Source: Malania oleifera
Taxonomy: Eukaryota; Streptophyta; Magnoliopsida; Santalales; Ximeniaceae
Length of the DNA: 64,000 nt
Direction: 5' to 3'
Assembly: GCF_029873635.1 (NCBI RefSeq)
Contig: NC_080427.1
Coordinates: 69,924,848 to 69,988,847 of the forward strand
Below, in pieces: positions 12,686 through 24,900 of this stretch. Position 1 is the first letter of the stretch. Each line of letters starts with the position of its first letter. The position numbers and the translations under genes are program-made. The notes under the pieces were generated by a model that worked only from the letters and a program-made list of their open reading frames with translations, was not told where the DNA came from and made no database searches.

Positions 12686-13734
12686 TGTTGCGTGTAATTC
12701 CAGCTGATTGCTAATTCTATTTTCAGATTTTAATTAATTCCAAATCAGCCCCAATAACACCTAAACATAAACCTGTTTATTTTGACGCGTGTGTGCTAAG
12801 CCTGATCAAGAAAAATGTACGTTCATCAAATAATATACAGCAACGCATAAACATGTCACAAGCACAATCCACAAGAACACATTTACGTGGTTCGGCCCAA
12901 AACTTGGCCTACATCCACGGCAGAAACTCACCTCCAGAGATACTATATAAAACCGGTGAAAATAAATACAAGTACACACTGATTTACCCTTTCTTGTCTT
13001 ACCGATTTCTTCTGAAAATCAGCCCAAGAACAACCCAAGAAATCTACCCTTCACACCTGCGAATAACCCTAGGTTTCTTCCTATTATTCTCCCTAATTTC
13101 CCTACAAGAAACCCCTCCCAAGAAATCAAATCTACATGTGTCTTTACCTTCCCTTACCAGTGCGTGAATCTCTATTGGAGATTGGAGATACCCAGCGCCG
13201 CACCTCCTCCTGCCGGCTTCTTCTCCCGTGTGGCCTCACTCTCCCGCGCGACTGCTGAAGCCTCTCGGTCCTGCAGGTGCTCGCTCGGCTGGGAAGCCTC
13301 CTGCTGCTGGGAAGAACTCGCGGCTAGCTGTGGAGGAAGATGGTGCAGCGTCTCTCTCGGTTCTAGAGCTGCAAACACACGAAGAAGAAAACCTCTTCTG
13401 TGCTGCCGTCTCTCAAGGCTGCTCTCGCTCACGGCCGCTGAAAATCCTCTCTTGCGCTCGGGTGCGGCTGCCCTCTGAACCTGCAAAACAGAAATCTCAA
13501 GAACCCCCAGTGCTGCTGTTTTTCTTGAAGCTGCAAGACGCCTCTCCCAGATCCAGCGCCGCTCTCTTCTCCTTTTTCTCTCTTGCCCCCTGCTGTGGTT
13601 TTTTTATTCATTTACAATTAATGTCAGGCAATTACATCACTACCCCTATAACAAAAGTAAACAAAAAACAACCGTTGGATTTGGGTAAAGAAATGGACAG
13701 CCTGGATTCTGTTTCAAGCCTTGACACTCCAACA
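12686..13734 (-). repeat. 5' LTR of the Tork-type element
   Basis: 1049 bp, TGTTGCGT...CCAACA. As the 5' LTR of a - strand element, its U3 starts at 13734. On the - strand TCCAACGGTTG (13679-13669) matches 10 of 11 positions of the plant MSA motif. A GC-rich island lies in the middle, as in its partner. Confidence 0.92.
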
Positions 13735-13739
13735 CATAG

Positions 13740-14330
13740 TATGAACGAACTGCTTCAATTCGGGAATCAACGTAATGTAGAATAGTTTACCAGGCGCCAT
13801 GATTCAAATCCATGGTGGGGACACATATTAACTAGATCTCTAAATCTCTCCCAATTCATATGAAATGTCTCATCAACTCCTTACATGAATTGACTAATCT
13901 GTTCCTACAAAAGTTGAGTTCTCTGTAAGGAAAAAAAATTATGTAGAAATTCGTTTTGCATATTAGCCTAACTAGAGATAGAATTAGGCCTAAGAAAATT
14001 AAACCACTTCTTAGCCTTATCTTTCAATGAAAAAGGAAATTGACACAATCTAATTGTCTAATTAGTAGCAGTCTCATCTATGAATATAACACATGCAAAC
14101 TCAAAATCAATTAAATGCTGATATGGATTTTCACACTCTATCCCATAAAATTGAGTATCACGGATATCATTCCAAGCTTAATATTAAAATTCTGTGCATT
14201 CTCAGGTAATATGATGCAAGATGGTTGTGTGGTTCATATGGGCTACAAAAAATCCATAAACGTGGATGGTGGAGGTGTAGCCATTTTTTTTTTTCAAAAC
14301 TCAATTTTTTTTCTTTTTTTTTTTCTTTTT
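13740..14330 (-). pseudogene. Gypsy gag, N-terminal fragment
   Basis: The - strand encodes a decayed retrotransposon gag domain. Recognisable blocks are NPYQHLIDFEFAC, FPFSLKDKAKKWFN, NMQNEFLHNFFSLQRTQLL, DETFHMNWERFRDLVNMCPH and HGFESW. This is the pattern of Athila/Tat-type gag. Stops interrupt it at positions usually occupied by Trp, Arg and Gln codons, all explainable by C-to-T or G-to-A changes. The frame continues at 7562 beyond the copia insertion. The region next to the primer site is A/T runs. Confidence 0.8.
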
Positions 14331-14385
14331 CATGAGAAAAATTAAAATGACGGAAAAAACACTAATTTGAAACTAAGACTGACAT

Positions 14386-14403
14386 TCCCCAGCAACAATA
14401 CCA
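14386..14403 (-). other. Decayed tRNA-Asp-type primer-binding site
   Basis: The - strand reads TGGTATTGTTGCTGGGGA. The family consensus as I know it is TGGCGCCGTTGCCGGGGA. The five differences are all transitions (C to T or G to A). The site lies 6 bases from the LTR start at 14410 and identifies the right LTR as the 5' one. Confidence 0.75.
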
Positions 14404-14409
14404 AAAACT

Positions 14410-15146
14410 TGACTTACTCAAAAAATGAGCAACTCGGAATTTTGTCGTATAATATTTAACCTAAAGGTCAAATCGTCTCCTCAGGGAATGCAGTTTAGAT
14501 CCAAAATTTGCATAATTTCAATTAGAAAATAAGAAACAAAAGGGCATTGAACACAGTTCAAATTCAGAATTTTCAGGATGTTTGAGATTTCTTTTGATAA
14601 ATTAAACGAACATGCAATTTAAATTCTAAATCCTAAAACGCACTGAATTTAACAACGAGAATGGAAAACTTACGTCTAACAACTGAACAAGAATTCAAAC
14701 ACGCGTTGAACTTCGAAAAGAGATTAAAAGCGATAACTTTAATACGTAAATTAAGCACAAAATTAAAATAAACTCATTCAAATACAAATTTAATAAAGAC
14801 CAAATTTTTAACGTAGTCAAGAACTCAAACCCAAAAGTTGAACTGTAACCACTAAATAATAATTAAGCACGGGAAAAAAAATGGGCTTCAATTAAATTAA
14901 ATCGAACTCAACAAAAATTCAATTTTAACAAGACAACCAATTCAAATCCTAAGAAGATAAATTTTTTTTTTATATTTAGGAGATCAACACGAATTTAAAC
15001 ATAATCACTCAATCAAACACTAAACAAATATGAAAAAAAGGAAAAGAAATTAACTTTATTAAAAATGCCCAAATAAAATAAAATAAAAATTTGAAATTTT
15101 AATTAAAATTCTACTAAAAAAATATGATAAGTATTGAGGAAGAAAG

Positions 15147-15190
<44 letters not shown>

Positions 15191-16022
15191 GGTCGCATGG
15201 AGGATCTCCTCTTGCTGCCCAGCCTGCTGCTGTCCCCCAAAAAAACTATAGAAAAAAAAGCCTCCTCCTAAGCTAAAGAAAACCCAGCCTATATATAACA
15301 CAATTAAACCCTCCCTTTGACTTTTCAAAATCCCCCAAAAGAAAAACCTACAAACTAATACCCAGCCAACATCTTCGCGCTCCCAGCACCTCTTCACGCG
15401 CACTTGCATGGCCGGGTCATATCAAAACCCGGCCCACTTCAATATTTTTTATATTTTCTTTCCTTGCTTCTTCGTTTCCTCCATTTTGATTCCCAGCGCA
15501 CAAAGCCAATTTCAACCATAATGAAGTTTGTATCTCTCAAAGTTCAAAACACGAAAGTTGTAGAAGTCTTTATCAGCTTTTTCTAAAATTTTGAATCGTC
15601 TCTATCAGAGCTCAAACGAGAAAGTTACGCCCATATTATGAAACAATGCTGAAATAGTCCATAAATACAACATATCGTTACTTCACGTCCGATTTCGACC
15701 TTGATGCGGTCAGTATCTCTCAAAACTCAAAACATGAAAATTGTAGAAAGTTTTCTTATCTTTCCATAGAATCTTGAATCATTGGAATTGAAGGTCATAT
15801 GAGAGAGTTATGCCCATATTACGAAGTACCGTCTGTTTTTAGCTTCCAATAGTCGCCCTACAATAAAAAATATCAAAAATTTGTAAATTACTCAATAAAA
15901 CTCAAATATTATAAATATGATACAATGTTAAATTATTGAACGTAATTAGGTATTTAATTAAAAATATAATTCGTAATACATGAATTAAAGTACCTAACTA
16001 CGCAATTTAAGCGCATAATCTT
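14410..16022 (-). repeat. 5' LTR of the gypsy element
   Basis: It matches 2909-4753: TGACTTACTC at one end, the ATCGTCTCCTCAGGGAATGC block, the AAAGTTGTAGAAG region (here in two diverged copies at about 15525-15660 and 15715-15830), and GCGCATAATC at the other end. A (GA)n tract lies at 15151-15188. The outer end is decayed (TCT in place of TCA), so the border is good to a few bases. Confidence 0.75.
15151..15188. repeat. (GA)n microsatellite
   Basis: Nineteen AG/GA dinucleotides inside the gypsy 5' LTR, in the place where the partner LTR has a looser purine-rich stretch. Confidence 0.95.
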
Positions 16023-16109
16023 AAGGCATTAAAAAAGACAAGTCAATATGAAAATTTAAATGATTACATCCAATTTATTTGCTTAATATACATATATCAT
16101 CTTGATTGG

Positions 16110-16151
<42 letters not shown>

Positions 16152-18515
16152 CTATAACTTTCTTAAATAAATCCCCTTCGAATGGACAATGGATTTTAAT
16201 TTGTGAAACAATGCTATATATATATATATATATATATATGCTTATATATAAATATCTTTAAATATAGCATATTTTTGTCCATCATACTGAATTGAGTTAT
16301 AGAAAATTAAATTTATACTATATATCATGTTTTCCTAAACTCAGCATAAAAAGTCAAGCTCAAAATCAATAAAAATCTTAGAGCACCTGGCTAAAAGAGT
16401 GAAAAATTTATAAAAGAAAAAGGCATAAACAGAGTGCACAACTCAAGGCGAGCATGTCATTTTCATGACTCTTTAATTTAAATGTTCTCATAATTTTTAT
16501 TTTGCTTACATGCCTACACAAAAACAACATTATAGTGTACTATCCATAAATTGCTAATTGTTTTAAATTCTTTTGATGGATAGTTAATTTTTTTTTATCG
16601 CTACACTGAACTCTAGATATCCATTTCTATGTAATAACATATTATCCGATAAATGAATAATTTTCCTTTTAAACTATTGTGAGCTAAATGCCTATGTCCA
16701 TTCTTGTTTAAATGATTATATTTTCTGATGAATGAATAATTCTTTTTAAAAAATGCATATATTCATCCCTCGCTTAAAGTTCAATTATATTTTATGGATA
16801 ATTTATTTTAACTGAATGCCACTATCCAGTGCTTGCAAAATGAATATATTATCTAATTGATAGTTTATATTAATTGTCTACTGAAATGCATGCTTCACTG
16901 GATGTCAACTGCATGGCTGATGCAGTATATTGTGAATTACATGCTGATAGTGAATATAGGTTCTTGTGTGCTTAAACTAAATAGTATCTGCATGATGCAG
17001 ATTATTATAAATTGTTTACTTGAATCTTTTAGGCTTTAGGTACATAGTAAAATGGGAAAATGTTCAATTTACATACGGCATGCTACCAAAATTTTGGTAG
17101 AATTTTTCCCAAAAATGAAACCATGTTTTAGGAAAATAATTAATGCATGCTAAAATATTTTTGAAATGATGAGTGAATCATTAAAGAATATTAATTTTCA
17201 TCCTTAGTTAAAGGTGCATGCTGAATCGTCCCCTAGTGCATGTTAAACTTTGAATGGTATGTGCTAAACTGAAAAACATGCACAGTGTTCATACTTTTTT
17301 GCCTAAAATGCTAAATAAATGAATAGGCTAGTACATGTCAAATCCAAAATGCTATAAATTAAAAACATGTACACATTTTATTGTCCTAAGAGGGACTAGT
17401 TCATGGACAACATTTGGTCCAAATCTGGGCTATGTACTTTCACTCAGGATCTAAATGGAAAAACATCATCCTTATGAATTAAACGTCTCATGTCTTGATG
17501 ATGGTCCATAGACTAGGGAAATTGCATAACTTAGGGGGAGTTTTCATTTCACACACACTCATTGTATTTTAAGTCGTGTCATTCTTTTTGAACCCCTATT
17601 CTATTACCTTTGAATATAGCCTTGCTTGGCTATCGAATGCTGAATTAAAATGCAACATGTCATGCATATGTGTTGAATGCTTAATATTTGTTGCATACAT
17701 ACTGAAATTCTCTTGAAATGATGAATATATAAGGAATGCACTTAAATGAACATAATCCTTGAGTTGAATGCAAGTATGTATGCATGCAAATATACTAGGG
17801 AGCATAAGTCCCAATCCTAAGAAAAATAAAAATCACCTGTCCTATGGACTCACATTATTATTACTAGTTTTACTTTTTGAGTCCTCTAGAAACTCATGAA
17901 TTTCATATCTTGCACTTATTGAATCAATACATGATATGGATTATTCGTGGGGCACAATGAACACATTGCAAATAACTTAATATTAGATCTCTAGTGCATG
18001 TGTGTTCCAGGAATGACTTTACTTGTGAAACACAAATTGCTTAGCATATATCCCATAAAATCTGTTAGGAATGTAAAATAGTACTTATATTGGTTAAATT
18101 CTCAATGAACTTTCACAGTTAGTATCAGTATAAGTAGTTCACAGTATCTAAGCACGTATTCAAATTGATAGGAGGAGCATCTGAAAATAAATTCCTATCT
18201 TGTTATGCTCACAAACTTTTTATGCTTGGATATATTGAGAAATTTTGTGGCATGTGCTTAAATGTAAAGATTTTATTGAAAACCTTAATTTTAAAAGTAT
18301 TATCTTTGCCACAAGATCTTTGAATTACTCTTATGATCTTTCATTTAAATTGCCTATCTTCAAGATCCATATGGTTGTCTTTCTGGTTATACTTTGGAAT
18401 GCTCTTAAGTGTCAAACCAGAAAAACATTGCTTGTGAGAACCTTAGATATTAAAGTTTCTTTTTTAGCAAGCACAATCCCCAGTATTTATTGATAATCAT
18501 AAGGGGATGTATATA

Positions 18516-18555
<40 letters not shown>

Positions 18556-19357
18556 GTGCAAGAAATGAACTTATATAGAATATATCTTGTTTCTTGCTTG
18601 CGTGCTTAAAAGTTTTCATTACATGTGCTATTAAAACTATTATACAAATCTTCTATCATGAAATGTTTATATATCATTATTTTTAGGGTGTTGCATAATT
18701 GGTTCATTTATTTTATATTAAAATGCATGCGAACTAGTTAGACTAGTCCTATGCTCAAACCTACACTTGCTATCATATATGCCGCATCTTTTAAACTCCA
18801 ATATTTTGCGGGTCTTATGTAATGCTTAAAATGAAATGGTTTGAGGATGCTTATGGTATGATCTTGTTTATATGTCATTTTTATCTTAAATGACCAATTA
18901 TACTATTTTTGTATGCTTAATTGCTATATCTTCAAAGAGTTATATAATTTTTTATGTCCAAATCCTATACCAAAAGGGGGAAAGCTTTCTAAGAAAAAAT
19001 AAAAATTATTTTAAAAGTGGGGGGGGGGGGGGGGAGTTCTCTTAAGCTAACTTTGTTTTAAATGATCAAATTATTTTCTACTTAACTTAACCCTTTTTGC
19101 TGATGTCAAAAAAGGGAGAATATTTATAAACAAAATGTTAATGACCAAAATGGGGAAGTATTTTTTAGGGGCAAATAATATAGCGGTAAAAAATCTGAGC
19201 TTGTGCTTTAATGCAAAAACTTAAATGCATGATTATTTGTAATGTCTTCTTTCGTGAATATGCTTAAGCTTTACTGTTTATATTTTTCATTATGTATATT
19301 CTTAGGGGGGGGCCTTTTCAGGTTGTACCCATTTTTCTCTAGTGCGTTTATCATCAT
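16023..19357 (+). mobile_element. AT-rich non-coding stretch, probably the 3' internal region of a + strand Sirevirus-like element
   Basis: No protein similarity is seen on either strand. The assignment rests on position, directly upstream of a polypurine tract and LTR, and on repeated G-rich polypurine-like tracts: GGGGGAGTTTT (about 17541), AAAAGGGGGAAAGC (about 18973), a 16-G run (19019-19034), AAAAAAGGGAGAAT (about 19108) and GGGGGGGG (about 19304). Sireviruses typically have such repeated tracts before the 3' LTR. (TA)n tracts sit at 16113-16149, 16214-16239 and 18520-18552. The left part, to about 17400, could be something else. Confidence 0.4.
16113..16149. repeat. (TA)n microsatellite
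   Basis: Uninterrupted AT dinucleotides. A second, shorter tract lies at 16214-16239 and a third at 18520-18552. Confidence 0.95.
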
Positions 19358-21459
19358 AAAAAAGAGAGAGATTGTTGACTTTTTGAGTTAGATCCTTTTT
19401 TTTATATTGACAAAGCACATATTTCTTATGTGTGTTTTTAGCATGTGAACGGGTCCATTAATGTAATACACACATAAGGAAATGAAGATGAAAGCTTGTA
19501 AGACTTAAAGCCTACATCATCTGACGCATTCCATAAAGGACTAAAGAGCAAAATAAAAGAAGACATTTGATTTAATTTGTAAATGCATTTTGTTTTTATC
19601 TTTGGTCTTTAATAATGCATGCATCTACATGATATGGATTGAATGCTCAGATGGCCACAGATTGACCTTAGAGGACCAAACCTTTCAAAAACAAACCTTT
19701 TTTTCATAAAAGCCAAAATCATACAGAAGGTTTCAAAATGCTTTAGGGTCAAAAAGAAGGCCAAACTTGAATTTTTGGCTAGACCCAGTCGACTGACCTA
19801 TTCATATTATAAACAGCTCAGTCGACCGACCACATCGTAGGGCAAAAGTCAAATAGTTGACCATGCCTTGACCGACCAACCATAAAGTGAACATAGCATG
19901 TACAGTTGACCGACCAAAGATTTTGACTTTTCAACTGTCCCTAGCCAACCGAACATTCAGTTCAAAATCGCCTCGGCCGATCAGCCGCTTGGACCGGCAG
20001 ATCGACCTTGAGCCTAGGCTGACCGAACCTACGAAGGGTTCTAAATCACATTCGACTGGTCGACCCACACCTTGCTCAGTCAACCAATCGCGTTTGAAAT
20101 TTCAAAGACCCTGTAAGATGACAACCGACCAACGCTTGGACCAATCGACCAAACCTCTTGGGTTGGCTTATTTTTTTTAAGCGCTAATCATCATTAAAAT
20201 TTTAATTAATATTTTCTAAAATGACAAGTGTGTCCCCAACGGTCATATTTTTCCCACACTCTATATATACCTCTTCATAAGCCTAAATTAGCAACGATTA
20301 GCTTTAAAATTCTATAAAATTCTTTTCTAATCAAAGTTCCCCTAATCACATTTTTATTGCAAAAATCATTTATTGGGGCAAAATTTGTATTCTCTCCAAC
20401 TCTCTTTCACTCATTCTTCGAAATTCTTTTTAGGAAGAGAGCATTTTTATTGGGCATCTATTTTTGATTGTGTTTATTGCAAAAACAAATGTTTTGAGCA
20501 CAAATCATATCTTCTCCAAACATCTTTTATTGCAAATCTTTGTTAGAGAAAAGTTTTATGACATTTAGATCTTTGAAGCTTTTGTTGCACATTTCACTTA
20601 ACATCAAATATCACTTATTTTCGGTTTTTTCAAAAACATTCTTAAGAGTCAAACTCTAGGTTCTCCTATTATTCTTTGAAAGATATTTTGGGAAAAATAT
20701 TTACTTAAGGTTAAATCTTTGATACATTCATTATACACATTTTATTCAAAGATTTCAAAATTATTATTGTGAAAAATGCACCCTTACTGTATTGAGCATT
20801 GTTTCATGTCATATTAGAGTGCATGTTTGAGCTTTAACATTGTACATCTTTGCTTGTATTTAGAAGCATATAATTTGTACAAAATGGTTTTTAATGTACC
20901 AGTTGGGTTCAACACGTAAATTGAATCGGAGAGTCTTCGCTTTGTAAGGGAGACTAGTTCGGCTCAGCCTGTTAATTGAGCTGGGTATTCCTCGCCCCAT
21001 AAGGAGAGGTGTGTAGGTTGGGGTCAGCCCTGTAATGTGACCTAGGGTCCTTGTCCAGTAAAGAGAGCAAGTTGTAAATGGTTTCTACTCCACCTGTAAG
21101 TGAGTAAGGTTAGTGGAATCGTTGGAGGGTATGCCCAAGGCAGGGATGTAGACTGGTTTGGCCGAACCTTAATAACAAATCTTGTGTCACTCCCTCTCTA
21201 TCTCATCACTTTTAATTTTTATATGTGTATGCTTGTTTATTTTCTAATATATCTATTTGCATGCACACATTTAATTTAAATGAGATAATTTGCCTCATGT
21301 ATGTCTGCATTCATTTTTTAATTGTTTTTACATACTAGTGTGTATTTCGAATGGGATATGTTATGTAGTGAATTGGAGTAAATTTAATTTATTCAAAAGG
21401 TTTTAAAACCCAATTCACTCCATCCTCTGAATAGGAATAAATTCATCTATAGTTTCCAA
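19358..21459 (+). mobile_element. Polypurine tract and 3' LTR of a + strand Sirevirus-like element
   Basis: AAAAAAGAGAGAGAT (19358-19372) is followed by TGTTGACT, the family LTR start. U3 contains repeated motifs around CAGTCGACTGACC and GTCGACCGACC (19780-20165). Then comes a perfect MSA match CCCAACGGTCA (20235-20245) and a TATA box CTATATATAC (20261-20270). R/U5 carries the GCCGAACCTTAATAACA block and a final CCCAATTCACTCC region. The 3' border near 21459 is the least certain point. Confidence 0.65.
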
Positions 21460-23386
21460 AAAAAAAAATTATTTTTAATTAAAAACATTTTGGAAATCTT
21501 GAAAACACTTGAAGCATTGGTTGAAAAATTTATATTTTAATTAATAAAACATTGATTTTTCAAAGAACTCTTTGCAAGAGTAGAGCATTGAAGTTTGTTA
21601 AATTTAGAAAAATAGACGTCTTTCCACGCTCAAGACACTTCATACACGACTACTTTGAAAAATAACATACTTTTTAAATTAACTTGAAAATTTGATTTTG
21701 GTGGGAGAACCACAAACCCGCCTAGAAATGCCTTTGAAAGTGAGTTAGAAAACTTTTGGAAAATGCCCAAAAGTCACATCAAGGACATTCATTTAAGAAT
21801 TTAATTTTCTGAAAAACACTTGAAAATTTGGTTTTTCTTTGTTTTCTTATAGAGAAAACCCTTAAACCACATCAACTCAACAATAGTCAAACTCAACCAT
21901 ACACTTTGGTGAGTTTTTAGACTAATCAAGGTCTCGAGAATTCAAGAAAAAATCCAAAAAAAAAATGTTGTAAAATGACATTTGGATTTGCAATCAACTG
22001 TGACCTTAAAGTTGAACGATTGTCTATAGAGAATTGGGGGCGGTTGATTGTGTCATGAGACTGGTCGACCATCTACATGCATTTTTCACATTTCTTCAAA
22101 ATTTTAATGTGATTTGATCAAAAATGCATTTTTTAAATGATATGATGCCAAAACCAAATATGGTTTTGTAACATGCATGTAGAACGTTTTAGAGATATCA
22201 TGGTACCCCCACTAGGATGTGTAGAAGGCCATGCATGCATGGTTTATATATAGACTATACAAGGTGAAGGCAAATGGAGGTGAAAATTTTAAGTTTTGAA
22301 TTTAAAATTCTAAATCTCCATAACCACCAACTACCAACCAATCAACAACCTAGTTCGTTGCTTAACACGTGGCAACGACCAAGATGCTTGGCAATCCCAG
22401 ATTCATCAACCAAACAAATCAAAAGAATTTAAAATTTGAAAATTAATTGAACTAATCGATCACCCCTTGAGATTGGTCAATTGCAATCCAAGTGGCGCCA
22501 AAAGTACTTCACATATATGCAAAAAAAGTGGGAGGACAGAGACTGATCCACTGCGCCATTAAGCGATAGGTTGACCGCCTTGTAAAATTTGTCTTCCCTA
22601 TTTATTTAACTCAAAATTTCAATTCAAGTAGGTTATGAAATTTTTTGGTCAAAAAATGACTATCGATAACCCTCAAAGGGTCCTTTTTTTCACCAAATTT
22701 CCATAATAATGAAATTAAACTTAAAATTAATGAAACTAAATCCAACATTAGTCCAACTTGGGCTTTAGGAACTAACAAAAATATATTGATTTCTTAAAAT
22801 TCAAAAATTTAAGTTTGGAATTAGCTCGAATAAAAATGGTTAACAACATGCTTAAGACAATTTAAATTCAAAGGATATGAGAAAATGAAACTCAAAGTCA
22901 ACTTACATTTGAATTTCGTTCAAACCTTTGAAGATAATTTTGGAGAATGAAACAATAAAGAAAATCTAGATAAAGTGATTTCATGGAAGTTGTTGTTGTT
23001 CAAAAATTGGTTGGAGAACGTGAGCTGATCTCTAATCGTGGCCACCTGCAAGGAATTAAACAAGAGAGGCTTGGAGGGCTCGGTGTATACTCTAGAAGAT
23101 CACTCTGATGCCTTATAATTCAGGGAGTGTAGAAGGATAAGAATATTGCAATAATAAGAATAGATGAGAATTAGATGTCTTACCTCCTCTCAGAGTACCC
23201 CCCCCCCCCCTTTTATAGTAATGGAGGGCATGTCTTTGTTAAATTCAATATTTAGAGGTAAATTATTTTGAAGGAGGAAGGTTTTAATTTAATTTAAGGG
23301 TATTTATATTAGGGAGTAATGGTGGTCCCTTGATTTTGATCTTTTATTAATATAACCTATTAATTTTGGCTACATCAGAAGCAATT
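21460..23386. other. Unassigned AT-rich sequence
   Basis: I see no coding region. On the - strand, 23219-23211 reads CTATAAAAG, a TATA-like box just downstream of a G run. A leader-like segment follows, with TTCCTTGCAGGTGGCC (about 23055-23040) resembling a splice acceptor. This may be a transcribed repeat, but I cannot name a family. The remainder shows no repeat ends or duplications that I can support. Confidence 0.3.
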
Positions 23387-24203
23387 TGTGAATTATGGTG
23401 TTATCCCAAGAGGGGGGGTGAGTTAGGTACTTTAAAAACTAGATCCTTTAGGTTCTAATTTTGTAAATGATAATTTCAAACTTACAAGCTGCCAATTACT
23501 ATTTTAATCAATTTTATTAATCAACCCAATCCGTAATTTTAAGTATCTTTATCAAGCATACAATGTTATCCAATTATTCAAACATACACCAATTGATCAA
23601 CACATACACAATATGATTACACGGAATTTAAATAGAGATAAAGATAAGAGAGATGCAAACTCGATTTTAAGAGGTTCGGCCTACCCCAACTTACGTCCTC
23701 GCCTTGAGTAACTCACTTAAAGATTCCACTAAATAATCCGCTCCTTTAATTGGGACAGAACTTCCCTTACAATCCACTACTTACAAGAGGCACAACTTCC
23801 TCTTATTCCACTACTTACAAGAGGCACAACTTCCTTTTTACCTGATTCACAATCCGAACCGTGATTATAATATAGAATTAGAATTCTGCACAAACTCAAT
23901 ATTGCTTCTCCACAAGCTAGTGAGTACAATAGAAATCCTAACACATAATCATATAATAAATACTTGAAGTTCAGTATGTATGTAAAAATATGACTTTTAT
24001 AAGTCGAATAATATGCTTCACATATCTACCCTTCAAGCAATATCTCCCAAAAAAATAGCTTTTTATAAATAATTACTTTGGAGATCTTGGAGTTCGATTT
24101 CAAATCACTTTATGCAAGAATATCAAATAAGATCCTTAAAAAATAGACTTGAATATTATGTAGATCTAAGTTCTTACTATCAAATAACTTATAAGATTAA
24201 ATC

Positions 24204-24867
24204 AGTTGCAACGTCCCAGAGCGCATGTGTGCCGAGGTGGTGAAATAAAAATTATTTTATATTTTCAGGAAAAAAATAGGAATGGAGTTGCCGCTAACCT
24301 TTTAGTGTGATTAGAACACTTGATTACTACCCAATTAAGGGTAGAATCGGTCTGCATTCCCAAAGTTGAGATCGGGGGTTCGGTTACATGAGGGGAAGGT
24401 ACGAGCACCCCCTACAGGTCCATTCTTTTGAATGGTACCTAATTAATTATGGAATTATCCCAAAGTAAATTTAAAAAGCCTTTTAGGTTACTCATTTTGT
24501 GAATTTACAAATGCATATATACAAAATAAATAAATAAATAAATCATACAAAAATATACGTAATATATATGTTCCCTCATAACTGAGATACGTGAAGTTTA
24601 AAAAGATTGTACCCTTTTATTGTAATCATAGGGATAAAATTAAGAAAATATATTTTTATAAAAATAAATACCATAGTACATATAAGGCCAAATAACAAAA
24701 ATATTAAATATAGTAATAATAATATTAATAATGATAAGAATAATAACAATAATACTATAATAATGCTTCTTGCCGTAATAATAATAATAATAATAATAAT
24801 AATACACATATCATAACACGTAAGTACTAATAATAATACCACTACAATAATAATACATATATAATAT

Positions 24868-24900
<33 letters not shown>

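Larger units (their letters stand above)
7568..13734 (-). mobile_element. Tork/Tnt1-type Ty1/copia retrotransposon, nearly intact
   Basis: The 6167-bp element has two 1049-bp LTRs, a perfect 5-bp target duplication CATAG (7563-7567, 13735-13739), an initiator-Met primer site (12672-12683), a polypurine tract AAGGTGGAGAAT beside the left LTR (- strand, about 8617-8628), and one gag-pol frame. I count 9 base differences between the LTRs, about 0.9 percent, so it is a young insertion. It lies inside the gag of the old gypsy element. The Tork assignment rests on the integrase and GAG-pre-integrase motifs, which resemble tobacco Tnt1. Confidence 0.93.
2909..16022 (-). mobile_element. Degenerate Ty3/gypsy (Athila/Tat-like) element, full span
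   Basis: Two related LTRs (2909-4753 and 14410-16022) bracket a tRNA-Asp-type primer site next to the right LTR, a broken gag, and a C/G-tract polypurine site next to the left LTR, so transcription ran right to left. No protease, reverse transcriptase or integrase can be seen, so pol is deleted. A solo LTR (6121-7318) and a complete copia element (7568-13734) are nested inside. LTR divergence and stops made by C-to-T changes indicate an old copy. I could not find matching 5-bp target duplications. Confidence 0.7.
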
